From positions 310,001 through 374,000 of the forward strand of contig CP084613.1 of NCBI GenBank assembly GCA_025917655.1: a stretch of DNA of 64,000 nt. Direction: 5' to 3'. Source of the DNA: Chlorella sorokiniana (Eukaryota > Chlorophyta > Trebouxiophyceae > Chlorellales > Chlorellaceae). The position numbers and the translations under genes are program-made. The notes below the pieces were generated by a model. That model saw nothing but the letters and a program-made list of their open reading frames with translations, made no database searches and was not told where the DNA came from. This document shows positions 54,615-64,000 of the stretch, one piece after another; the stretch's first letter is position 1; every line of letters starts with the position of its first letter.

Positions 54615-57600
54615 TCAAAGCCTGGCGCGTTGCTCGGTGGGCAGCTCCAGCTCCTGGTCCGGGGGCAGCGGCTCAAAGAAGCCTTCCACATCCTCTCGCC
54701 GCACCTGCACCGCGGGCAGATGCAGCGTGTGCAAACGCTTACAGGCGCAGGCCGCATGAGCAGGCCGTGCCTTGGCTGCCTCCCCTGCCATCTCTCCTGC
54801 AGGCGTGCACGCTCGGGCGAAGCCATTCCCATCCAACTCGCTCGAAAGCACGACCGCTCAAAAAGCACGACCGCAAAAAAAGCACAACCGCTCACGTCTT
54901 TCAGCGCGGCGTGCCCCCAAGCGGGGCTACCGGTGCGGTCGATGAGCGCCGCCCGCACGCCGACGTAAAAGTCGGACCCCACGTTGCTCACACAGCGGTG
55001 AACCTGCGCAGGTTGGGGTGCAGGCAAAACACGAAAGACATTGCAACGAGCGCTGGGATGGGTGTGGCCTCGTCCTACAGGTATGCTGAGTGTGAGCGTT
55101 CAAGGCACACTTGCGGGCCCACTTCATGCCGTTCTAGCAGCACATTGCCACACTCAAACCGGCAGGGCTCCGTGCGGGATGAAGCCCCAGGATGAAACCC
55201 AGGAGCCCACCATGCGGTTCTCCATCTTCAGGCATTCCGCCAAGCTGAGGCCCGCGCCGCGCCGCAGCTGCTCAAACGACAGCTTCTGAGACAGCGGGGA
55301 GCCCCTGCGCAGAAGAAAGCGAGAGTGAGGCAGCCGTGACCGTCCTGATCAAGCATGCAGGTTGAGGGCGCATGCAGGGCCACCAGCTTGCTCCAAGCCC
55401 TTGTCATGGGGCATGCAGCAGGCTGGCAGAGTATCGATGCTGTGACACAGAGGTTGTCTGTTTGCTGTCGGCCTTGCAGCGGCAGCGCCTCACTTCATCA
55501 TCGCCGCCACCGTCTCGGTGCCCCACTGGCCGCTGCGCTGGCAGGCCTCATACACCTCCTCCACGCTCTGCTTGCCGCCAAAGCAGAAGTCAATGTCAGG
55601 CCTGCAAAGCATTAGGACGGTGTGTGTGTGGGTGGGTGTCGGTGGGGGGGGCGGGGGGGAGGACGCGCGGGTGATACATCAGAGCCAAAACAACAGTCGC
55701 TGTCCAGCTTGCGGTCTCCTGCCCCCGCCAGGCCAGCTGGCATGCTGTGGTACTGCTTCATCGATCAAGTAGCGCGCAGCAACCAAGTCACACAGCGTGC
55801 AGCAAGGGCTACAGGGCGGTGCAACGTGCCTGATGGCCGCCAGCTGGCCCGCCGGCAGCTCCTGACGCGCCTCGAAGGAGCCCAGCGTGCGGCCCAGCGC
55901 GCCCGGGTCGGCAGCGGCGGCGCCCATGCCCACAATCGCGCGGTGGAGCTGCAAGAGTGGGCGGTATGTGTGTGCGTGTGTTTGTAGGTAGGTGGGTGGG
56001 TGAGTGGGTGGGCGTTTCCACAGAGAGAGAGGCGCATCGAAGAGCCATGCTGCGGGCCTGCCTATGGGAACACTTGTTACTGCTACCGGCAGCGGGGCGA
56101 CGCCAGGCGAGGATGGCAAGGCACGGGAGGCTGTGCTGTGGCGAGGGCTGCCGCCTTGCAGCCCGCTTCACCTCAGGCAGCAGTTGTGAAGGGATGTAGT
56201 GTGTGGCCAGGCCGGCGTGCCGCACATCAACCCCCTGCAGCCAGGCAGGGCCAGGCGGCGGCGGACCCATCGAAAAACAGGCAACAAACACCAACTCATC
56301 CTTGCTTCCTTTACAGTGCCAATCAGATGGCCCTCAACCAGCCTTTTGCGCCAGGTGGCCGTGTTGGCGGGCTGCTGCTCTGTCCGGGCCCCTTCCAGGT
56401 TCTCACTGTGAACCTGTTGCCGCACCCACCCACCAGCTCACCACCCAGAGCCCCCCCCGCCCCCACCCACCCCACACCCACACACATCCACCCACACCCA
56501 CACCCACACCCACCCACCCACCCACACAACCACACCCGTCCACCCACCGTCAGGCGCGCGCCGGTGAGGGCCAGGTAGAGGCCGAGGCCGCCGCGCAGGC
56601 GGGGCAGGAAGTGGGAGCCGCCGACGTCGGGGTACAGCCCGATGGCGCACTCGGGCATGGAGAAGACGGTGCTGGGGGAGCGAGAGGGGTGGGGGGGGAG
56701 ACAGGGTCGTGGGGGCTGGGGGTAAAGGCGGCAGGGGACGGGGGGGGTCCCAAGCTCTTGTAAAGAATTGTGGGACGGTGCTGTTGCACCACCGCCCTCC
56801 CCACCCCTCCACCCCAACCCCCCAAAAGAAAAAGAACAGCGCACACAAAGAGTTTGGCTTCCTGTCCCCGGCGTGCTGTGACGTGAAGGCACTGGAAACA
56901 AGCAGCGCTGCCTCACCGCTCGGTAGCTACGCGGAAGGTGCCGTGCACCGACACGCCCACGCCGCCCCCATGGCGATGCCGTCGATGAGCGCCACGTGGG
57001 GCTTGCGCAGCATGCTGATCAGGTGGTTCAGGCGGTACTCGGATCGGAAGAACCTGGCAGTACATGCAGCGGTACAGAATTACTAATCAGTAATAGAAAA
57101 TCAGGAGCAGTACAGTTGGTCGAGCTGGCTCTGACGGGATCTCCAGCGCCGCTCAGCCAGCCAGCAGCAAGAGCTGCTGGTATGGACGGCAGGGATGTGA
57201 AGGTGCGGCGCACCCAGCCCACCCGTGCAACGGCGGCGCCACTACGCAGCACTCTGCGCAGTTTCCGGGCCAGGCAGCGCTCACCGCAGGGCCTCGTCCA
57301 CCCTTCCCGCCAGCCCCAGCTGCACAACGGCCTTGACGTCGCCGCCGGCACAGAAGGCCTTGCCCCCGCCCCCTGCAAGCCGTGGCAGGGGCAGTAGCTC
57401 TGTCAGGACTCGCCAGGCCGTGCGCTCCCCCGGCCAATTTGAACCTTCACGCAGCTCCATAGACAACTCAAGAGAAATGGCAGCTTCGGGCAGACATTCG
57501 TGGCGTAGCCGCAATGAAGCAGCAGGCGGGCCCGGCACCTTGAGCAGCACGCAGGCCACCCGTGGGTCGTCCTCCCAGGAGCGGTACAGGCTGTACATGT

Positions 57601-57994
57601 CCTCCACCATGCGGGTGCTGAGCGCGTTGAGCGCCTTGGGGCGGTTGAGCACCGCCACCGCTGTCTGCTGCTCCACGTCGCTCAGCACCTGCAAGGCGTG
57701 GAAGAAGAGAGGAATGGGCACGCATTCGAACAGCACGCTGATGAATTCATTCGAACAGCACGCTGATGAATTCATGGCCACTTGATTGTTTCCGTGGTCT
57801 CCAAACCCCACCTCGCAGTCTCCTGAAACGTTGCTCATGGCGGCACGAAGGCGGAGGGCCGCCGCCGCCGCCGCTCCGGTGGGTGCAGGCCCAGGTCCCG
57901 CTGCTGCGAGTCGCGATCCCTCACGAAAGCTCCGAGCGCCTGTGAGTGTGCTGTGAAAGACGCTGCCTGCCGTGCCGCGAAGGAAGGAGAGCAT
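54615..57994 (-). CDS. 3-hydroxyisobutyryl-CoA hydrolase-like protein (crotonase fold)
   Basis: Exon 1 (57812..57994) is a mitochondrial-type presequence ([20 protein letters not shown]). Exon 2 starts at 57688: [20 protein letters not shown] with [20 protein letters not shown]. Further exons give [16 protein letters not shown] (oxyanion-hole loop), [40 protein letters not shown] then PRLRG (catalytic Glu/Asp region of HIBCH), [40 protein letters not shown], and a C-terminus [20 protein letters not shown]. The C-terminal block after the crotonase core is what separates HIBCH from plain enoyl-CoA hydratases. The enzyme hydrolyses 3-hydroxyisobutyryl-CoA in mitochondrial valine breakdown; plant paralogs (CHY1 type) may be peroxisomal. 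No PTS1 is seen. Introns here are rich in GT/GGT and CCCA simple repeats (for example 56,450-56,545). Confidence 0.85.
56440..56548. repeat. CCCACC/CACA-rich simple repeat next to a splice donor
   Basis: On the minus strand the exon ending [11 protein letters not shown] is followed directly by GTGGGTGG and ~100 bases of GTGGGT/GTGTGG repeats. The donor is thus the first unit of the run. Confidence 0.75.
57722..57774. repeat. Perfect ~25-bp direct repeat
   Basis: ATTCGAACAGCACGCTGATG plus AATTC occurs twice back to back in intron 1 of the hydrolase gene. Confidence 0.85.
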
Positions 57995-58227
57995 AAAGCG
58001 GGGGCAAAACTCTGAGCGCAGAACGCCCCGTCCTGTCGCAAATGGTGCCTGCAAAAATGAACCTATTCTACTATACACCGGGTTTTCCGCAGCGACACCA
58101 TAATCACGACGTGCCTGCTGCGCCAGCTTGCCGCCTCGACGCCGACGCCGACGACTATCAGCTCTCTCCTGCCCTCTCCACTCTTTTCTCACTTAGGCGC
58201 GATTCTTTCATTTCAAAACAAGAACCA

Positions 58228-60278
58228 CTACCAGGGCGAAACGCAGTGGGGCACGTGTTCTTGCCGGTCTTGAACCAGCGGTAGAGGCAGCTGGAGTGGA
58301 AGCGCTTGCTGCACGTGCGGCAGCGCAGGCGCGGCAGCTGGCCGTTGGTGGGCTGGATGATGGAATAGCAAATCAGGCACTCTTCCTGGCCTGCACACAG
58401 GGATGAGGTCGAGAAACACATGCCGTGGAAACCAGGGAGGTTGTACAGCGGGTACCAGTTGTACAGGCGGGCAGCAGCGCCTGGCAGATAATATCCCTGG
58501 GCAGTCGGACCGCAGCGGCAGCACGGCACCCAGCACTTGAAATCGCCACAGGCTGCTATGCTGTAATCACACCGCCGCGCACCCACCCTCAAACTCCTTG
58601 TCCACGTTGCGCTTCCAGAGGATGATGGCCTCCGCCACGCTGCCGTTCTGCGGGGGCAGCAGGGGCAGAGGAGGGGCTGCATGTGAGGTGCTGCAAAGCC
58701 TGGCGTGGCTCGTGGGAGCATGCGGCGGCTGCGGAACACAAAAGAGCGTCGCAGGGTCCAGCAGGGGGCTGCCAGCGGGGCGGGTCAGCAGCAACGGAAG
58801 CAGGCACGCCAGGCAGGCTAAGGGCAGGCAATGAGCAGCAGCCAGGCAGAAGACAGGCGGCAGCCGCCGGCTCGCCTGCGTGCGCAGGAAGGCGCTGATG
58901 CTGAGCAGCCACTTGCGCAGCCGGCCCTCCGACACGCCCACCTGCCAACACAGGGCCAGTAACGGGTCATCATCGCTGCTTCAGCGGCTAACTCGAGCAG
59001 CAGCGACGGGGTCCTCGATACCTCCAGTTTGCGCTTGCGCGCACACAACATGCGCCCCCCTCGTTTGCCTGCGTTTGCTCGACGCAACGGCGCCTTGCCA
59101 GCCTGAGCCCCACCTTGCGGCGGCACTCGAGCTCCGGGCGCGCAGCGGCATGGCGGCGGGCAGCTTCACGGCCAGCTCCAGCAGGTGGCCATCCTCTACC
59201 TCCATCACTGCGGCGAAATGCAATCCAGAGCGTGGCAAACATAATAATTGAGTTTAGTTTCACCCCATCATGGTGGTGGCGGGGAGACGATGGAAGGCGC
59301 ATCGAAGCCGCCAGCGCAGCAGGCAAGGCACGGCTCGTGCAGAACCGCCCCTGGGGAAGAAGGGGCGGCGTTCCTGAGCCCAGGCCGCTCTTCCTCAGTT
59401 CAAGCCCCAGCCCGGCAGCGCAATGCAAAGCTGAGTGGGCGCGCTCAAACGCACCCGCCACAACCTCCCGGCTGGCGGCGCTGGCGCGCGCGGTGAACTT
59501 GTCGTACTTTCCAAACGCCTTGGCGGCCTGCCAGCGGCGGCAGAATCGTACGGAAAGTGAGGGAGCAATCGGCGGCGGCGACGAGCGCATGTGCGCTGGC
59601 GGCGGGTAGAACTTTCGCACAGGTTGAACAAGCTGAGAGTGAGTCACATAGGCGGGCCGGCCCCAAGTCAAACAAGCCCCCTCTGCCTCACCTCGGTCAC
59701 AGCTGCCAGCTCAGCTGCCAGCAGCTGCCCGCTGACTGCCGCCGACGTGTAGCGCTCGATGGCCACGGCGGTACCACGGTCCCGCAGGTCGGCAAACCAC
59801 AGGCGGGCGGAGGCAGGGAGGGCCTGCAGCACGGCTGCGTACAGCACAGCGGCAGAGCGGCGCTGCGCTGGCGCCACGTCGTCACCGTCGCCCAAGTCGG
59901 CTGCGTTGATGGGCCCCGCCTCAGCCAGCTGCAGCGCAACGCTGGCGCGCTGCCGCCGCCGGGCGCGCCGCCGCCGCCGCCAGGGAGGCGGCGGCGCGCC
60001 CCGCCGCCGCTGCCGCGGCGGCCGCCGCGCGCCGCCGCTCTCCAGCGGCAGCAGCGGCACGAGGCAATCCAGCAGGCTGGGCACCAGGGCGGCGGCGTCC
60101 TTGACGGCCTGCACCAGCAGGCGGCGGCCGCGGGAGTCGGGCGGCGCCGCCAGCACGTGCGCAGCCAGCAGGGCCCAGCCCATGAGGAAGCCGGGGCCGC
60201 CCGGGCCGGCTGCCAGCGCCGCCGCCAGCTCGGGCCGAACACCCGCAGCCTCCAGCTGCGTCGCGACGTCGCCCGGCA

Positions 60279-60316
<38 letters not shown>

Positions 60317-63300
60317 CGTCGCCGCCGCCTCCTCGAGCTGCTCCTCCTCCACCCCTTCAGCGGCCGTGAGCGCCGAGGTGAGCTCGGGCTGACGCAGCAG
60401 CGCGCCGTAGGCGGCGGCGGCCAGCGGCGGGGGCGGGATGCCGGAGAGGCTCAGCGCCAGCAGGGCGCCCAGGGCATCCACCCCTGCAGCAGGGCAGGGC
60501 ATTGCATGCACAATTGATGTTGATGAATGCATAATCTCATAAACAGTCGAAGCCTGATCATACAGCGTGATCCCAAAGCTCTTGCTTGGAACCCACAAAG
60601 CAAGGAAGAAAGCAGGGGTGCAGCGCGGAGGCACACTGCTGACAGACACGTCTTCCTGCCAAGCTGCAGCAACAAGCAGCAAAAGCGCAGGCGCGCGGGT
60701 AGCGCACCCGTCGCATCCATGGCTGCGTTGGCTCGGTCGACGGCGGCCAGGAGGAAAGCGCGGTCGGCCGCACGCAGCGTGCCCGCCACGAGCTGACTCA
60801 GCAGGCGCCAAGCTGGCGGCCCATGCGTCCCGTCCTCTCCCACCTCCTCCCCCTTTCTCGCCGCCTCGGCCGCCGCCGCCGCCCATCCAGGCAGCCAGCG
60901 CGGCGGCGGCGCTGCCACCCGTGGCGCCCGCCGCCGCCGCCAGCGCGCCGGCGGTCACAAAGAGCTGCAGAGCGTCGGAGCAGGCCGATGCCTGCGCCCC
61001 TGCCAGTCACGCTCCCGACCGTGCGACTGGTGGGGGCTGCGGCGGCTGCATGGGCGTAGGCCTGGAGGGCCGGCAGCAGCAGGGGCGCCAACTGGCGGTC
61101 GAGCGTCGCCAGCTCAGCTGCCAGGCTGGCCGCCAGCCGCTGCGCTCCTGCTGGGCCTGCGCAAGGGGGCAAGCGGGAGCGCAGTGCAAAATGTTGACGC
61201 AAGAGCAGGGCAAGCGGACAGATAGCAAGAAGCGCTCCCCGTCACTAGCGCCCCTTGCACTTCTAAAAAGACAACAGCATAGCCCTTCTAATGGGGCCAA
61301 AGGGCACTCCAGCCCCGCATGGCCAGCAACCAGTGCATGCCGCCGCAGCCCAGGGCAGCACTCCAGGCAGGTGGGTTGAATTGATTAAACCAAAGGAAAG
61401 CAGGAGGACTGTTGCCGGGTTTTGGAAGCAGCTTGCCTTGGCCGAGCGCTCCAGAACGCCCTCAGCCGCAGCCGCCTGAAGAATTGCAGCGCCAGCGCCG
61501 GGCTCTGCAGCTCAGCGCTGCCCGCCACGGCTGCTGCTGCTGCGCAGAGCGCCGCCGCGAGGCGAGCGGCCGCCGCTTCCAGCGCGGCCACGCAGCGGGC
61601 CAGCGCTTCCCGCAGCTGCTCCAAAACCAGGGTCCAGTGTTGGCTGGTGAGCTCTGGAGCGGCGTATGCGAGGGCGGCGCGTGCAAGGCCCGCCATGGCG
61701 GCCGACACATGGATGGGCACCGCCTCGCCGCGCTGAGCAGCCGCGCCGGTCGCCGCCTCGGCCCTGGCTGCTGCTACCGCCGCCCTCACGCCTCGGCCCT
61801 GGTGCTGCAGCAGCTGCAGCAGCGCGGCGCGTTCGGTCTCAGTGCTGCAGCCTGCAGGGGGCAGGCCCGCGCCGCCAGCGGCACGGAGCTCGGCGGCCGC
61901 GGCGGATGCGGCGGCAGTTGGCGGCGGCGGCGGGACGCCGGGCTTCCGAGGCTGCAAGCGAGACGCCTCAGTTTCTCGGTAGCTGCCGCCGCCGCCAAAG
62001 CTGACGCCAAAGGAGGGAGGAGAGACGGAGACGTCCACTGCTGCCACCTCAGCCTCCGCCCAGCTGCCATCCTGCTGGCGGTACCAAACAGCGTCGCCCT
62101 TTGCAAAACCAACACCCCCGGCGCCCGCCTGGGGGCGTCCGCTGCCGCGTGTGCCAGTGCGGGCAGCTGCGCAGCATCTTCCACGCCCGTCCCTGGGAAG
62201 CAGGCCACCGCTGCTTGCAGCAGCTGCAGAGAAGCTGCATGCTGCTCAGGGTCGGCGGCGAGGGCCGTCGGCTCGGCGGCGGCGCTGAGCTGGCACAGCC
62301 GCTGCGCCAGCTCAGCGAGCCCAGACTGCTGCAGCAGCAGCTGGCTGCCGCGGAAGTCGGGAGCCACAACCGGCAGCACGCGCAGCAGCAGCGGCAGCGG
62401 CAGCCCGCCCGCCGCGCCCTCGCTGCCGCCGGCTGTCGCCCGTGCGAAGAAGAGGGCTGCCGCCGCAAGTTCCGTGCTGCCGCCGCTGCTTGTGGCCGCC
62501 CGCAGCAGCGCACAGATCACCGCTGGTTGATCCCTCGCAGCCGCCGCATGCAGCGCGGGCTGCAGCAGGGTGGCAGCGCTGGCGGAGGCGACGTGGCGCA
62601 GCAGCGCCGTTCGCAGCCCTCGCCCCTCTTCCTGCGCCCCCTGCAGCCCGGCCAACACTCCCACGGCTGTTTGCGCCGCCACCTCTGGGCTGTCGGCGGG
62701 CAGCAGGGCGTCAAAGCCTGACGCCGCGCCAGCAGCTGCTAGGAACACGGCTTCGGGGCGGTTGGGCTGGCGCCGCTGCTGCTGCTGCCGCCGCCAGCGT
62801 CCTCAGCTGGTTGCAGCCCCGCCAGTCGCTGCAGCAGCTGCTGCCGAAGCTGAGCACCCAAAGCAGGCCAGAGCGGCTGCGCGCTTCCGCCGCCGCAAGG
62901 GCAGCCTCCGGCGAGGGGTGCGCTGCCAGAGCGCCGGTCACCGCCTGCGCTGCTGCAGCCACAAACGCCGCCCGCTGCTGCGGCGCGGCAGCTGCCAGCA
63001 GGCCAGCCACCGCATCCGGAGCCTGCCAGGCGCCCAGCGCGGCGGCTGCGGCGGCGCCTGGCTGAGCATGCGGCTCGACTGACTCCGCCTCGCTCTCATC
63101 AGCAAAGCTGCTGGCCTCGGCGTCACTGCCGCTGTCCGCGGCAGCAACGTCGGCCTCGGCAGCGGCATTGCTCAGCAGGAGCCGCAGGGAAGCTGCCAGC
63201 AACTGCAGCAGGAGGCCGGCAAGCTCGCCGCCCCCCTCACCGCCGCCGCCGCTGCTGCTGCCACCTTCGCCGCCGTCGCTGCCCTGCCCGCTGCCCTGCA

Positions 63301-64000
63301 GCGCGGGCGCCGTCAGGCAGTGCCGCAACACTAACAGCGCCGCTGCCGCCACCGCCGCCGCTGCCCCGGGCTCAGCCTCCGCCCCTTCCTGCCCTGCCGC
63401 CTCCAGCGCCGCCATCGAGGCCTGCAGCCGGGCCACCAGCTGTGACAGCACGCCGCGCCGCGCGGGCTCGGAAAGCAGGCTGCCCCCGCCGCCCCCGCCG
63501 CTCAGAAGCAGGGCCAGCAGGCGGGGGTGGACGGCTCGCCGAGCAAGCCAGGCTGCCCAGAGCTGCCGCCGCCGCCGCCGCCACCGCCGCCCGCCAGCGC
63601 AGCTGCCACTCTGTCCAGCTCTCCAGACTGGGCCGCCGCCGCCGCCAGGGCACTGTGCTGCCCTGACACGAGCGTCTCCAGCAGCAGTACGGCGGTGCCG
63701 CCCTGCCCCGCCGCCAGCAGCTGCAGCAGGGCCTCGGCCAGCTTCCGCCCGGGCGCCTGCACCTGCGGCAGGCAGCACAGCAGCAGGTCGCAGCTGGCCA
63801 CCGCCGCCTCGGGCGCCTCCTCGCCGCCCAGACGCCTGCACAGAGGCCAGGCAGCAGCGCAAAGGGAGGAGCGTAAGGAGGGCGGCAGCAGGCACGGCAG
63901 CTACAGCAGCTGCAGCTGCGACAGGAACGCAGGAAGAGGCCACCCCACTGTGTACACTCGGCTGCTGCTGCCGCTGCTACGCTGGTCGACGGGCAGAAGC
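58228..64000 (-). CDS. LTN1: E3 ubiquitin ligase Listerin (LTN1), C-terminal part
   Basis: The gene enters from beyond the right edge and ends at a TAG at 58,228. The final exons encode the Listerin RING: EECLICYSIIQPTNGQLPRL, RCRTCSKRFHSSCLYRWFKT, then GKNTCPHCVSPW at the C-terminus, a C4HC3 zinc pattern with the family's terminal Trp. Upstream are RWD-like and linker pieces (SVAEAIILWKRNVDKEFEG; GRLRKWLLSISAFLRTQ; EVEDGHLLELAVKLPAAMPL) and then several kb of Ala/Leu-rich helical HEAT-type repeats reaching 63,943. Listerin ubiquitinates nascent chains on stalled 60S subunits (ribosome quality control). The last codons need one more G in the G4 run at 58,248-58,251; as given, the frame misses the CPHC half-site. 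The GCC-repeat stretches at 59,940-60,060 and 60,270-60,325 make exon calls there unsafe. Confidence 0.82.
60270..60325. repeat. (GCC)n trinucleotide run
   Basis: More than a dozen consecutive GCC units within the Listerin gene. Read as coding on the minus strand they give a Gly or Ala run; whether they lie in an exon is unclear. Confidence 0.8.

Noticed and set aside
54397-54759. Plus-strand frame at the end of the hydrolase gene
   Set aside because: Antisense to the conserved C-terminal exon of the hydrolase; no domain or splice evidence.

Overview
The window is nuclear DNA of a GC-rich, intron-dense green alga. The evidence is a plastid-targeted photosystem I subunit (PsaH), a plastid inner-membrane protein, a thylakoid-lumen-type cysteine protein, plant-type D-cysteine desulfhydrase and plant-style NHL and bestrophin proteins, nearly all split into 4-13 short exons. 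A coccoid trebouxiophyte of the Chlorella clade is my inference, not something the sequence states. Gene models were assembled by hand by joining exons at splice sites in consistent phase. Exon ends given to the base are those where phase and protein family agree.

Layout. 1-1,041: partial CFAP157-like coiled-coil gene (-). 1,286-2,262: small cysteine-rich single-pass membrane protein (-). 2,457-3,983: double NIPSNAP protein (-). 4,408-6,253: FBXO9-type F-box protein (+). 7,224-8,342: small plastid membrane protein (-). 8,802-11,193: inositol monophosphatase (+). 11,291-11,504: orphan terminal exon (-). 11,589-14,323: ankyrin gene ANK-1 (-). 14,692-18,534: bestrophin-like channel (-). 19,190-23,281: PPR protein (-). 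23,557-25,413: unidentified multi-pass membrane protein (-). 25,678-27,546: cyclophilin (+). 27,993-29,807: TRAP-beta (+). 30,221-31,748: NHL-repeat membrane protein (-). 32,722-42,906: tandem ankyrin genes ANK-2, ANK-3 and ANK-4 (+). 43,312-44,191: RNase III-domain protein (+). 44,586-47,142: EamA/DMT transporter (-). 47,532-50,607: D-cysteine desulfhydrase (+). 50,900-52,047: PsaH (+). 53,282-54,261: lumenal cysteine-motif protein (+). 54,615-57,994: 3-hydroxyisobutyryl-CoA hydrolase-like (-). 58,228 to beyond 64,000: Listerin E3 ligase (-).

Most of the window is ordinary housekeeping: protein targeting (TRAP-beta), folding (cyclophilin), quality control (Listerin, F-box), photosynthesis (PsaH) and amino-acid catabolism. 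The unusual part is a four-member ankyrin family. Its members share a novel ~110-residue N-terminal domain with four fixed introns (exons of exactly 54, 88, 94 and 107 nt in the copies measured), an array of 34-residue (102-nt) ankyrin units (about 8, 11, 13 and 30), and a novel ~115-residue C-terminal domain. Three copies sit in tandem between two ~500-bp direct copies of the divergent NHL/RNase III promoter plus both first-exon ends. This looks like the scar of an insertion or duplication that split a once-shared bidirectional promoter.

Two window-wide features matter to any user. First, GC-AG introns are frequent: seven are forced by reading phase. Second, many conserved genes carry one single-base frame break, usually a base short in a G or C run. 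That pattern suggests sequence or assembly error more than gene decay, so frame breaks in the ankyrin copies should not be read as pseudogene evidence on their own. No rRNA, tRNA, CRISPR, transposase or virus-like element was recognised.
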